45,879 nt of DNA from Halomonadaceae bacterium (GTDB lineage Bacteria; Pseudomonadota; Gammaproteobacteria; Pseudomonadales; Oleiphilaceae): positions 1-45,879 of the forward strand of contig REBR01000137.1 of NCBI GenBank assembly GCA_007692645.1. Direction: 5' to 3'. The notes below the pieces were generated by a model. The model did not search any database. It saw only the letters and a program-made list of their open reading frames with translations, and was not told the origin of the DNA. Positions 18,170 through 28,017 of the stretch are shown here, in pieces. The translations under genes were made by a program, and so were the position numbers. The first letter of the stretch is position 1, and each line of letters begins with the position of its first letter.

Positions 18170-21100
18170 TCAGACTTCGTTTTGCCACTCCCGGCGCCGC
18201 CACAACCAGAACAGCACCGGAATCAGCAACAGCGAGACCAGCGGCGCGGTAATCATGCCGCCGATCATGGGGGCGGCAATCCGCTCCATGGCCTCGCTAC
18301 CGGGTCCACCGCCCAACAGCAGCGGCGTCAGCCCCAGCACCACGGTCAGGGAGGTCATGGCCTTGGGCCGCACCCGCAGCACCGCCCCTTCCATGATGGC
18401 GTCGCGCAGGCCGGCGGCATCCGTGGGCCGGTGGCGATCCACCGCCTCACGGATATACATCAGCATCACCACGGCAAACTCAGCGGCCAGCCCCAGCAGC
18501 AGGATAAAGCCCGCCGCCACCGCCACGGACAGTTCAAAGCCCAGCAGATACACCAGCCAGACGCCCCCCAGGCCGGCGAAGGGCAGCGCCCCCATGAGCA
18601 TCAGCGTCTCGGCGCTGCTGCGAAAGCACAGGTACAGCAGCAGGAAAATCACTACCAGGGTGAAGGGCACCATGTAACTGAGCCGCTCCTGGGCCCGCTC
18701 CATGTACTCGTACTGGCCGGACCAGGTGATGGAATACCCCGCCGGCAGGTCCACCTGCTCGAGCACCGACTGGCGGGCATCGGCCACATAGGAGCCCAGA
18801 TCCCGGCCACGTACATCCACAATCACCCAGCCATTCAGGCGGGCGTTTTCCGAGCGGATCATGGCCGGTCCATCGGTAATCGTCACCGTTGCCAGGGCCT
18901 TGATGGGCACCTGGGCGCCGGAGGGCGTCACGATGGGCAAGTCCTGGATCGCCTCCAGGGAGTTGCGCCAGTCCTGGGGGAAACGCAGGTTGATGGGGTA
19001 GCGCTCCAGCCCCTCCACGGTTTCACTGATGGACATGCCGCCGATGGCCATGCGCACGGTGTTCTGTAGATCCGCCACGGACATGCCATAGCGGGCCGCC
19101 TGACGACGGTGGATATCAATGTCCAGATAGCGGCCGGTGGCGGTGCGGTCGGCGTAGGCCGAGGCGGTGCCGGACACCGTATTCAGTACCGCTTCAATCT
19201 CACCGCCCAGGCGCTGGATTTCCGCCAGATCATCCCCGGCGATTTTCACCCCCACCGGGGAGCGGATACCGGTAGAGAGCATATCGATCCGGGTCTTGAT
19301 GGGCTGCACCCAGACGTTGGAAACCCCCGGCAGATTCACCGCACGGTCCAGCTCCGCAATAATGTCAGACTTGCTCATGCCGTCCCGCCACTGATCCTGC
19401 GGTTTGAAGCGGATCAGGGTCTCGAACATGCCCAGGGGGGCCGGGTCCGTGGCGGTCTCGGCGCGGCCCGCTTTACCGAATACCTGAGCCACCTCCGGCA
19501 CCTGTTTGATCAGCCGGTCCGTCTGCTGCAGTACCTGGCGGGCCTTACCGATGGACACCCCGGGGTCGAGGGTGGGCATGTACATCAGATCCCCCTCATC
19601 GATCTCCGGCATAAACTCGGAGCCCAGCTGGCTGGCCGGGTAGAGCACGGTCAAACTCAACAGCAGGGCGACCGCTACGGTGCTCCAGGGATAACGCAGC
19701 AACGTGGTTAACACCGGTCGATACATAGCAATCAGCCCCCGGCTGATGGGGTGCGCGGATTCCGGACGAATACGCCCCCGCACCAGATAGCCCATGAGCA
19801 CCGGCACCAGGGTGATACCCAACCCGGCCGCCGCCGCCATGGCATAGGTGCCGGTAAAGGCCAGTGGATGGAACAGCCGCCCTTCCTGCCCTTCCAGGGC
19901 AAACAGGGGAATAAAGCTGACGGTGATAATCAGCAGGGCAAAGAACAGGGGCCGACCGGTTTCCCGGGCGGCCTCCCCTACCATCTGCCAGTGGCTGTCC
20001 CCGGGCTTGGCCCGCTCCAGGCGCTTGTGCATGTTCTCCACCATGACGATGGAGGCATCCACCATGGCGCCGATGGTCACCGCAATGCCCCCCAGGGACA
20101 TGATGTTGGCGGTAATGCCCTGCCAGCGCATGATGGTCAGGGCCACCAGAATGCCGATGGGCAGAGCGATAATGGCCACCAGGGCTGAGCGCAGGTGTAG
20201 CAGAAACACCGCACACACCAGGGCAATGATGAGAAATTCCTGCCACAGTTTGGTGGCCAGATTATCCACCGAGGACTGAATCAGGGTGGAGCGGTCGTAG
20301 GTCTCAACGATTTCCACCCCCTCGGGCAGGCCCGCCTTGAGGGTCTCCAGCCGCTCCTTGACCCGGGCAATGGTGGCCATGGCATTTTCACCGTGGCGCA
20401 TGACCACAAAGCCGCCAACGGTTTCCCCTTCACCATCAAGCTCTGCAATACCCCGACGGGGGGCGGGGCCGACACGGATATCGGCGATATCCTCCAGCAT
20501 CAGCGGTGTGCCCTCGTCACTCACCCCCACGGGAATCAGACCCAGGGATTCAAGCCCGGTAAGGTAACCTCGGGAGCGCACCATGTACTCCGCTTCCGCC
20601 ATTTCCACCACCGAGCCCCCGGCCTCGTCATTGCCGGCACGAATGGCATCCCGGATGGCACCCAGTTGCAGCCCGTGGGCCCGGACCCGGTCCGGGTCCA
20701 GCACCACCTGATACTGGCGCACCATGCCCCCCAGGGTGGCCACTTCAGACACCCCTTCCACGGCCTGTAGCTCAAAGCGCAGGAACCAGTCCTGCAGGCT
20801 GCGCAATTGCGCCAGGTCATGGTTGCCGCTGCGATCCACCAGAGCATACTGATAGACCCAGCCCACCCCGGTGGCATCCGGCCCCAGTTCCGGGGTGACC
20901 CCGGGAGGCAAGCGGGCCGCCCCCTGGCTGAGCTGTTCCAGCACCCGGGCACGGGCCCAGTAAGGGTCGGTGCCATCCTCAAACAGTACATAGACAAAAG
21001 AGTTGCCGAACATGGAGATGCCCCGCACATCCCGTGCCCGGGGCACCGATAGCAGGGTGGTGGATAAGGGGAAAGTGACCTGGTCTTCCACCACTTGCGG

Positions 21101-21271
21101 TGCCTGGCCCTCATAGGGGGTCTGCACAATCACCTGGACGTCAGACAGGTCGGGAATGGCATCCAGTGGCATCTGGCGCATGGACCAGAGCCCGTAGGCC
21201 ACGATCACCCCAGTCAGCAGCAGCACCAGCAGGCGGTTTTCCAGGGACCAGTCGATAATGCGATGGATCAT
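18170..21271 (-). CDS. cusA: Cu(I)/Ag(I) efflux RND transporter permease
   Basis: 1033 aa; MIHRIIDWSLENRLLVLLLT; MLSTGIRSPVGVKIAG; GLAAEFAVVMLMY, the HME-RND copper/silver signature. Confidence 0.94.
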   Translation of the reverse strand: MIHRIIDWSLENRLLVLLLTGVIVAYGLWSMRQMPLDAIPDLSDVQVIVQTPYEGQAPQVVEDQVTFPLSTTLLSVPRARDVRGISMFGNSFVYVLFEDGTDPYWARARVLEQLSQGAARLPPGVTPELGPDATGVGWVYQYALVDRSGNHDLAQLRSLQDWFLRFELQAVEGVSEVATLGGMVRQYQVVLDPDRVRAHGLQLGAIRDAIRAGNDEAGGSVVEMAEAEYMVRSRGYLTGLESLGLIPVGVSDEGTPLMLEDIADIRVGPAPRRGIAELDGEGETVGGFVVMRHGENAMATIARVKERLETLKAGLPEGVEIVETYDRSTLIQSSVDNLATKLWQEFLIIALVCAVFLLHLRSALVAIIALPIGILVALTIMRWQGITANIMSLGGIAVTIGAMVDASIVMVENMHKRLERAKPGDSHWQMVGEAARETGRPLFFALLIITVSFIPLFALEGQEGRLFHPLAFTGTYAMAAAAGLGITLVPVLMGYLVRGRIRPESAHPISRGLIAMYRPVLTTLLRYPWSTVAVALLLSLTVLYPASQLGSEFMPEIDEGDLMYMPTLDPGVSIGKARQVLQQTDRLIKQVPEVAQVFGKAGRAETATDPAPLGMFETLIRFKPQDQWRDGMSKSDIIAELDRAVNLPGVSNVWVQPIKTRIDMLSTGIRSPVGVKIAGDDLAEIQRLGGEIEAVLNTVSGTASAYADRTATGRYLDIDIHRRQAARYGMSVADLQNTVRMAIGGMSISETVEGLERYPINLRFPQDWRNSLEAIQDLPIVTPSGAQVPIKALATVTITDGPAMIRSENARLNGWVIVDVRGRDLGSYVADARQSVLEQVDLPAGYSITWSGQYEYMERAQERLSYMVPFTLVVIFLLLYLCFRSSAETLMLMGALPFAGLGGVWLVYLLGFELSVAVAAGFILLLGLAAEFAVVMLMYIREAVDRHRPTDAAGLRDAIMEGAVLRVRPKAMTSLTVVLGLTPLLLGGGPGSEAMERIAAPMIGGMITAPLVSLLLIPVLFWLWRRREWQNEV

Positions 21272-22803
21272 GCCATACCCCCGGGGCCATCACTGCCCCC
21301 CAGGTCACCATGGTGGTGGCCGTCATGGTCATCAGAGTGGTCGTCATCTGTTTCCTCCAATGGATGTATCTCCATGACTTCATAACCCCCTTCCGGGTGC
21401 TCACGCATACGGAAGTGAATGGGCATATCCGGCTTCAGTGCCTCTTTTTCCAGGTCCTCCGCCAGCTGGAACTCCATGGTCATGGACGGCCAGTTCCACT
21501 CCGGTACTGGCTCGTGATAAAGCATGGCGCTGGTGCCATCCTCTGCAAGACTGACAATGCGCCCTTCAGTCCAGACGCCCTCTTCTGTGCCCCCCTCTTC
21601 GCTGTGCATACGCCCTAACTCGGCAGCCGCACCGGCCTCGGAATCAATCAGGAACTGGCCGGAAACCACCACCGCTTCACCGGCCTCTATCCCCTCAAGA
21701 ATCACGAAACGATCACCCACACGGCGACCGGGTTTCACCTCCCGCACCTGGAAACGCCCTTCTTCCAGGGCAACGATCACACGGTTCTGCCGACCAGTGC
21801 GGATAAGGGCCTCTGCCGGCACATGCACAGACTCCTCCAGTGCCTGCCCCTCAAGAGCAACCCTGGCAACCATGCCGGGGCGCAACTCACCATCGGGGTT
21901 ATCCAGCACCAGTCGGGCCCGCTGGGTGCGGCTGCCGGCTTGCAGATTCGGGTAGATATAGTCCACCTCGGCGGCAAGGTGGGTGTCCGGGCGGAACGGC
22001 AAGGTCACGCTGGCTGACTGGCCTGTGGCCAAGCTGTCCATATCCGCCTCAAACACCTCCAGCATGAGCCAGACCCGGGAGAGATCGACAATCTCGATCA
22101 GGGTGGTACCCGGGGTCACGAACATGCCTTCCGACACATTCAGCGCCTGAACCACTCCTTCACGACGGGCCCTGACGGGCACCAGCTGCAGGATCTCGCC
22201 CCGTTGCTGTACCCGGCGGATATCTTCATCGGCCATGCCCAGAGACGCCAGCCTTTCCCGGGCGGAGGCAATACCGGCATTACGCCGCACCGCCTGCAGT
22301 AACTCCTCCTGGGCGCTGCGCAGGCGTGGCGAATCAATGCGAAAGAGTATCTGACCCTGAGCGACCCGTTCACCGGTAGTCCGCACCTGCAGGTCTTCTA
22401 CCCAGGCCTCGGTACGCACATGGGCATGCACCAGGCCGGCCTCGTCATAGGCCACAAAGCCCAGGGCATCGATGGTGGGGGTCAGGCTGCCCCGCTCCGC
22501 CTTGGCCGTGCGCACCCCCAGATTCTGGGTGACTGCCGGGTTGATTCTGACCACCCCAGCCTCATCCTCCGCCCCGTTGCCCTTATCGGCATAGACGGGA
22601 ATGTAGTCCATCCCCATGGAATCCTTCATGGGTTCATCAGAGGTGATGGAACGGTCATGGGGGTGGCGGTAATGCAGGATTTCCCCATTGCCACTGGAAG
22701 CCTGGGCACCATGGTCCATGGTGGCACTCAGCCAGAGGTAAATACCGCTACCACCCGCCGCGGCACCGAGCAAAAGCGCCAGTAACAAGTAAATGACTTT
22801 CAT
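21268..22803 (-). CDS. cusB: Efflux RND periplasmic adaptor, CusB type, with C-terminal CusF-like domain
   Basis: HMBD-like segment YRHPHDRSITSDEPMKDSMGMDYIPVYAD, adaptor core, then YHEPVPEWNWPSMTMEFQLAEDL and a His/Asp-rich tail. Confidence 0.92.
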   Translation of the reverse strand: MKVIYLLLALLLGAAAGGSGIYLWLSATMDHGAQASSGNGEILHYRHPHDRSITSDEPMKDSMGMDYIPVYADKGNGAEDEAGVVRINPAVTQNLGVRTAKAERGSLTPTIDALGFVAYDEAGLVHAHVRTEAWVEDLQVRTTGERVAQGQILFRIDSPRLRSAQEELLQAVRRNAGIASARERLASLGMADEDIRRVQQRGEILQLVPVRARREGVVQALNVSEGMFVTPGTTLIEIVDLSRVWLMLEVFEADMDSLATGQSASVTLPFRPDTHLAAEVDYIYPNLQAGSRTQRARLVLDNPDGELRPGMVARVALEGQALEESVHVPAEALIRTGRQNRVIVALEEGRFQVREVKPGRRVGDRFVILEGIEAGEAVVVSGQFLIDSEAGAAAELGRMHSEEGGTEEGVWTEGRIVSLAEDGTSAMLYHEPVPEWNWPSMTMEFQLAEDLEKEALKPDMPIHFRMREHPEGGYEVMEIHPLEETDDDHSDDHDGHHHGDLGGSDGPGGMA

Positions 22804-24038
22804 GATTGATCCTCTCCCAGGAGATACAACAATTGCGCCTGTACCTGTTTGCGTTCGGCGGTGATACGCAGGGACTCAAGGCGGGTCTCCAGGGCCAGCA
22901 AACGGGCTTCCATCAAGGCGGTGAATTCCACAGTCCCGGCGCTGTAGGCGCTTTCCGCAGACTCGGCGTTGGCCTCAGCCACTTCCAGCAGGCGTTCCCG
23001 GTAGCGGGTTTCCCGGGACTGCAGCCGCTGCCATTGCGCACTCAGGGCCTCTGCCTGCCGGCGCAGCTCCAGCAGGCGTTCGTCCCGGGCAAGCACCGCC
23101 GCTTCACGGTCTGACTGGCGGGCCGCCAGGCGTCGGTCCTGACGGTTGCCGGTGAACAAGGGGAGATCCACTGTGACCATGGCCGAAAGACGGTGGGGAT
23201 TGCGGGCTTCGGAACTGGTGCGTATGCCATAACCCACCTGAACGCCCCACTGGGCTTTATAGTCCTGCTCCGCCAGCTCCACCGCCTGCTCACCGGCCTG
23301 GATCTGCGCCTGGCTGGCCGCCAGCAGCGGATGTTCATTCAGATCCGCCCCTTGCCACTGGGGCAATGGGGGGAAATCACTCTGCAACGGCCGCTGCGCC
23401 GCAGGCCCAATCCAGCGCGCAAGAGAGGCACGGGCCGCCGCCCGTTGGCCCTCTGCCTCGTTGATGCGGTCTTCAAGCCGCTCCAGCTCCAGCTCCGCCC
23501 GTAGCACGTCCTGCTGGGAAACCAGGCCGGAGGCGAAGGTGCGCCGGGACACTTCAGCCAGATTGCTGAAAACGCCGCGGCTGGTTTCCAGTACCACCAG
23601 GCGTTGTTGTTCCAGCATCAGTTGCAGATAGGCAGTGCGGGCTTCTCGAACCACCTCGAGCTGATAGGCGTGCCCCTGCTCACGTTGTGCCAGGGCCAGG
23701 GTCTGGTTCCGTTCACCACTGATCTGCCGGCTGCTGCCACGGGGGAAGCTCTGCCGTACCCCCAACTGAACAGCGGTCATGGGGTCCCGGTTGAAACCGG
23801 GACGGTCCAGGGGAAACTGCATAATCTCCGCGCTTAACTGGGGGTCCGGCAGCTGGCGGGCGGCCACCGCCTCTTCCTCATAGCTATTGGCCAGGTGTTG
23901 AAAACGCTCAATGCCCGGATCACGTATGGCCAGCTGTTCCACTTCCTGCAGAGTCAGGGGCTGCACAGCAAAGCCGGGATTGGCCAGCAGCAGCAACACT
24001 AACCCAGCGCAGTGGCGGCGGGTATTCGGGGTCATCAT
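22800..24038 (-). CDS. cusC: TolC family outer-membrane efflux protein (CusC-like)
   Basis: Signal peptide; LTLQEVEQLAIRDPGIE; repeated helical coiled-coil segments; 4-bp overlap with cusB. Confidence 0.88.
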   Translation of the reverse strand: MMTPNTRRHCAGLVLLLLANPGFAVQPLTLQEVEQLAIRDPGIERFQHLANSYEEEAVAARQLPDPQLSAEIMQFPLDRPGFNRDPMTAVQLGVRQSFPRGSSRQISGERNQTLALAQREQGHAYQLEVVREARTAYLQLMLEQQRLVVLETSRGVFSNLAEVSRRTFASGLVSQQDVLRAELELERLEDRINEAEGQRAAARASLARWIGPAAQRPLQSDFPPLPQWQGADLNEHPLLAASQAQIQAGEQAVELAEQDYKAQWGVQVGYGIRTSSEARNPHRLSAMVTVDLPLFTGNRQDRRLAARQSDREAAVLARDERLLELRRQAEALSAQWQRLQSRETRYRERLLEVAEANAESAESAYSAGTVEFTALMEARLLALETRLESLRITAERKQVQAQLLYLLGEDQS

Positions 24039-24206
24039 GGTGTTTCTCCTTCCGCTCAGCCGCTAGCAGCTAAGCCCTATGCCAAGCACCAACGAGAGAT
24101 GCATGGATCTCGCCAGGACGCAATGAACGCGAAAACAGGGATTAGGTCAGGACACCGCTCTGTGCAGGGACCGGCCAAAAAGCCGGGATTCCCGCTCAAG
24201 GGTTGC

Positions 24207-24584
24207 CTAGGAGGATAAGGGTTTGGGGGGACGTTGTTCGGATTCCGGGTCGACTTCAAACCACTGCCACGCGCCGGGGGCTGCATGGGAGGCAGTCGCC
24301 TGCAGGAAGTCAGATGAACTCATGGGGAGGCCACAGCCCATGCAGTTGCTGCAGGAGCCGCCAGCACCTTCACTGCCATGGCAATCGCTATGGCTGGCCT
24401 GGGCTGCGGTGCTTTGCTCAGGCGCAGAATGCCCGGCATGGTCGTGGTGATGCTCATGGCCGGCATGGTGAGCCGGCGAATGATCTGCACCCACAGGCAC
24501 TGACAACGGTGCCGCCTGCAGCAGCGGTGCCGCGGCAAAGGCCAGTATCAATAGCACTTGGAGGAGTGTGCGCAGAGTCATCAT
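24207..24584 (-). CDS. Small secreted His/Cys-rich metal-binding protein (CopL-like)
   Basis: Signal peptide ending in A-P-L; HSPAHHAGHEHHHDHAGH and CHGSEGAGGSCSNCMGCGLPM; first gene of the copper cluster. Confidence 0.65.
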   Translation of the reverse strand: MMTLRTLLQVLLILAFAAAPLLQAAPLSVPVGADHSPAHHAGHEHHHDHAGHSAPEQSTAAQASHSDCHGSEGAGGSCSNCMGCGLPMSSSDFLQATASHAAPGAWQWFEVDPESEQRPPKPLSS

Positions 24585-24603
24585 GCGTTATAAATTAGCA
24601 TCA

Positions 24604-24617
24604 TGCCCTGCAGGGCA
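24604..24617. promoter_or_regulatory. Perfect 14-bp palindrome TGCCCTGCAGGGCA upstream of the copper cluster
   Basis: Lies within the -35/spacer of a minus-strand TTGTGC-N17-TAATTT promoter-like sequence (24620-24592). Confidence 0.45.
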
Positions 24618-24767
24618 CAATGCGCCGGATCAAGAAAACCGCCCTCTTGTGCTGATTAACCGGCCAGACCTTTTCCATGCCGATAACCTCTTGTGTCCGG
24701 GGCGCCGGTCATTCAGCATCGAACTATCGGCTTGCCCACTTCACTGCCACAGAATCAGGATCACACT

Positions 24768-26024
24768 ATGAACATTGACGCTCTGTATGATCTTCTGGAA
24801 CTGTCTGACGATGCCCGGCTGCGCCTGCAGCACCCTAAGCTGACCCTGCAGGTGAGCATACCTTTGCGCATGGACAATGGCGCCCTGCAGATTTTCCAGG
24901 GTTGGCGGGTACAGTACGACGATACCCGTGGACCGGCCAAGGGCGGCATCCGCTTTCACCCTGATGTGACCATGGAAGAGGTGACCCAGTTGAGCTACTG
25001 GATGACCATCAAGTGTGCCTTAGTGGATCTGCCCTTTGGCGGTGGCAAAGGGGGCGTCTGCGTCGACCCCAAGAGCCTCTCAAGGCTGGAACTGGAACGC
25101 CTCTCCCGGGGTTACATCCGCGCGGTACAGGATATTATCGGCCCGAACCGGGATATCCCGGCACCGGATGTGAATACCAATGAGGTGATCATGGGCTGGA
25201 TGGCGGATGAGTACGCCCAGATCGTGCGCCGCAAGGAGCCGGCGGTAATTACCGGAAAGCCGGTGGGCATGGGCGGTTCCCTGGGGCGGGTCGCCGCCAC
25301 TGGCCGGGGTGCTCTGCAGGTGCTGGACAACTGGGTAAAGCGGGAAAACCTCAAGCCCGGGGATCTAACCGTTGCCGTGCAGGGCTTTGGCAACGCGGGG
25401 TACCACTTCTCCCGCCTGGCCCATGCAGCGGGGTATCGCATTGTCGCCCTGTCAGACTCCCGGGGCGCCATCCATGAAGCTGGTGGTCTGGACCCGGATG
25501 CCATCTGGGAGCACAAGCAGCGCAACCGGGCATTGCATGGCTACATGTATTGCGACCACTCCGTGAGTGAGGAAAAAGAGGTAACCACACTGAGCCAGGA
25601 AGAACTGCTGGGGCTGGATGTGGATGTGCTGGTGCTGTCGGCACTGGAGAATGCGGTGACGGAAGATAATGTGGCGCAGGTACGGGCAAACGCGATTCTG
25701 GAGATTGCCAACGGTCCGGTGAGTGAAGCAGCGGATAACACCCTGGAGAAGAAAGGCATTCCGGTGCTGCCGGATGTGCTGGCTAACGCCGGCGGGGTGA
25801 TTGTCAGCCACCTGGAGTGGGTACAAAACCGCTGTGGTGAGTACTGGCCGGAAGACACCGTGAATGAACGCCTGGATGCCCGCCTGGGGCAGGCTGCCAA
25901 CGCCTGCTTCCACCGGGCTGAAAAACAGCAGGTGTCCATTCGCAGCGCCGCCTATCTGGAGGCCCTGAGCCGCATTACTGACACCATGGACGCTCAGGGC
26001 ACCCAGTCCTACTTTAGCCCCTAG
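24768..26024 (+). CDS. Glu/Leu/Phe/Val dehydrogenase family protein (glutamate dehydrogenase type)
   Basis: WRVQYDDTRGPAKGGIRFHPDV; ALVDLPFGGGKGGV; GNAGYHFSRLAHAAGYRIVALSDS. Confidence 0.93.
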   Translation: MNIDALYDLLELSDDARLRLQHPKLTLQVSIPLRMDNGALQIFQGWRVQYDDTRGPAKGGIRFHPDVTMEEVTQLSYWMTIKCALVDLPFGGGKGGVCVDPKSLSRLELERLSRGYIRAVQDIIGPNRDIPAPDVNTNEVIMGWMADEYAQIVRRKEPAVITGKPVGMGGSLGRVAATGRGALQVLDNWVKRENLKPGDLTVAVQGFGNAGYHFSRLAHAAGYRIVALSDSRGAIHEAGGLDPDAIWEHKQRNRALHGYMYCDHSVSEEKEVTTLSQEELLGLDVDVLVLSALENAVTEDNVAQVRANAILEIANGPVSEAADNTLEKKGIPVLPDVLANAGGVIVSHLEWVQNRCGEYWPEDTVNERLDARLGQAANACFHRAEKQQVSIRSAAYLEALSRITDTMDAQGTQSYFSP

Positions 26025-26034
26025 GGGCTGGTTT

Positions 26035-27129
26035 TCAGCGGACCCGGTCAGTCTGCAGGTACTGCTCGGGCAGGGAAATACCATCCTCATACAGGGTGAT
26101 GCCCGAGCGCAGGCACACTGACAGGTTACGATGGGAGGCCTCGGTTTCCACTGGCAGCAGGTCCGCCACCGTGTGCATCTCATCGATCAGTTCCTGCTCC
26201 GTGAGGGTCATCTTCTGTTGGGCAAAGTCGCTGATTTCCAGGCCCTGGACGATCTGGTAACGGCCATAATCGCAGCGCACCGGAAACGAGTAGAAAATGC
26301 CTTTTTCAATGCCGTAACTGCCATCACTGACGATACCCATACTGACCCAGTCATCTTCCGGGGTGCCGTTGATCCAGTCGTGCATGTGATTAATGATAGC
26401 CTGAGCGGCAGAGGCGGCACTGGAGTGACCACGGGCATCAATAATGGCAGAACCCCGCTTCTGGATTTTTTCGATAAAGACGTCCCGGTACCACTTCTGG
26501 TCAAACTGCCGGATCGCCGGCTCCCCGTGGATGGAGGCATGGCGCAGATCCGGGAACTGGGTGGAAGAGTGGTTGCCCCAGACAATCACCTTGCGGATTT
26601 CCTTGGGATTCGCACCGGTGTGATTGGCCAGAATGCCCCGGGTACGGTTGTGGTCAAGGCGGGTCAGTGCGGTGAACTGGGCGGGGCTCAGGTCCGGGGC
26701 GTTGCGGCTGGCAATCAGGGCATTGGTATTGGCGGGGTTGCCCACCACCAGCACTTTCACATCCCGGTTGGCATGCTCATTAATGGCTTTGCCCTGCTCG
26801 GAAAAAATCGGCGCGTTGGCAGTGATCAGCTCAGAACGCTCCATTCCGGGACCCCGGGGTTTGGCGCCGATGAGCAGCACAAAGTGTGCCCCACGAACCC
26901 CTTCCACGAAACTGTCGTGCATGCTGATGCTGTGCAGCAGCGGAAACGCACAGTCTTCCAGCTCCATGGCGATACCCCGCAGGGGGTCCATGGCAGCAGG
27001 CATTTCGATCAGTTGCAGAATCACTGGCTGGTCCTGGCCGATCATTTCACCGGTGGCGATCTTGAAAAGCAGGGAGTGGCTGATACTGCCGGCCGCACCG
27101 GTAATGGCGATTCGTACAGGGCGTCTCAT
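26035..27129 (-). CDS. mdh: Malate dehydrogenase
   Basis: [66 protein letters not shown]-type motif ([13 protein letters not shown]). Confidence 0.9.
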   Translation of the reverse strand: MRRPVRIAITGAAGSISHSLLFKIATGEMIGQDQPVILQLIEMPAAMDPLRGIAMELEDCAFPLLHSISMHDSFVEGVRGAHFVLLIGAKPRGPGMERSELITANAPIFSEQGKAINEHANRDVKVLVVGNPANTNALIASRNAPDLSPAQFTALTRLDHNRTRGILANHTGANPKEIRKVIVWGNHSSTQFPDLRHASIHGEPAIRQFDQKWYRDVFIEKIQKRGSAIIDARGHSSAASAAQAIINHMHDWINGTPEDDWVSMGIVSDGSYGIEKGIFYSFPVRCDYGRYQIVQGLEISDFAQQKMTLTEQELIDEMHTVADLLPVETEASHRNLSVCLRSGITLYEDGISLPEQYLQTDRVR

Positions 27130-27250
27130 GGGGTTACCTCGTGGTCAGGGCTTTTGGGTAAAGCCCACCATTATACATTCGTTGGGCGTTATAGCATGTA
27201 TACGTAACCCACCCTCAATTGCCAACTGGCCGCCCTGCCAGGGCTTCACA

Positions 27251-27916
27251 TCAGGCGGTTGCCTGCTTGGCCACCGCCCGCAGCACCACCTGGCACTGGT
27301 TTTCCCCATAATCTCCCAGATAACCAGCCGCTCCCGCCACATCCCGCAAGCTTATACAGCTCACCAGTTGTTGCATGCAATTGAGGGTCACCGCCAGTTC
27401 CGCGGTTTCTTCACGCAGTGCAATATAGGAATAGCGTTGCAGCAGCGGCATCAGGTCTTCAATGGCATCGATCAGGTAGCGGTTGCGGGTAAAGGCCAGA
27501 CCGGCCCTTAACAGCTGAAAAGCCAGATCATGGACCGCCACTACATCCCCCTGGCGCCCCCGCTCCTCCATGGTGGCTGCCAGATTTTCTATCGCTGCCA
27601 GTTCATTGCCCTGCCAACGCTCCGCCACCCGCCCTGCCAGACGGGATAACAACAGAAACAGAAAGTCATACAGGTCCCGCACATGAGCCTCTGTCACATC
27701 ACAAACCCTGGCGCCACGGCGTGGCTGGATTTCCACCAAATGCCGCCCCTGTAACAGCCGGAATGCCTCCCGCAGGGAATTGGTGCTCACATCCAGCTCC
27801 CTGGCCAGCTCCGCTTCACGCAAACGCTCACGGGGCCCCAGGCGGCCGAGAATGATCTCCTGGGCCAGGTGGTCAGCAATCTGCTCACCGAGGCTGAGGC
27901 TTTGATGAAGTGACAT
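27251..27916 (-). CDS. GntR family transcriptional regulator (FCD subfamily)
   Basis: N-terminal wHTH ([63 protein letters not shown]) plus all-helical FCD-like domain. Confidence 0.92.
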   Translation of the reverse strand: MSLHQSLSLGEQIADHLAQEIILGRLGPRERLREAELARELDVSTNSLREAFRLLQGRHLVEIQPRRGARVCDVTEAHVRDLYDFLFLLLSRLAGRVAERWQGNELAAIENLAATMEERGRQGDVVAVHDLAFQLLRAGLAFTRNRYLIDAIEDLMPLLQRYSYIALREETAELAVTLNCMQQLVSCISLRDVAGAAGYLGDYGENQCQVVLRAVAKQATA

Positions 27917-28004
27917 GGAACAGGAAACTCCTTTGCTGATGGATCAGGGCAACGCCCCTTGTTGGGGGAAGTATAACGCGGAACCTTTCACAGGGCTCGC
28001 TATG

Positions 28005-28017
28005 ATTGTTTGACAAT
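28005..28017. promoter_or_regulatory. Candidate GntR operator ATTGT-TTG-ACAAT
   Basis: Perfect 13-bp dyad matching TNGTnnnACNA-type FCD-GntR operators, overlapping the alkB -35 box. Confidence 0.6.
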
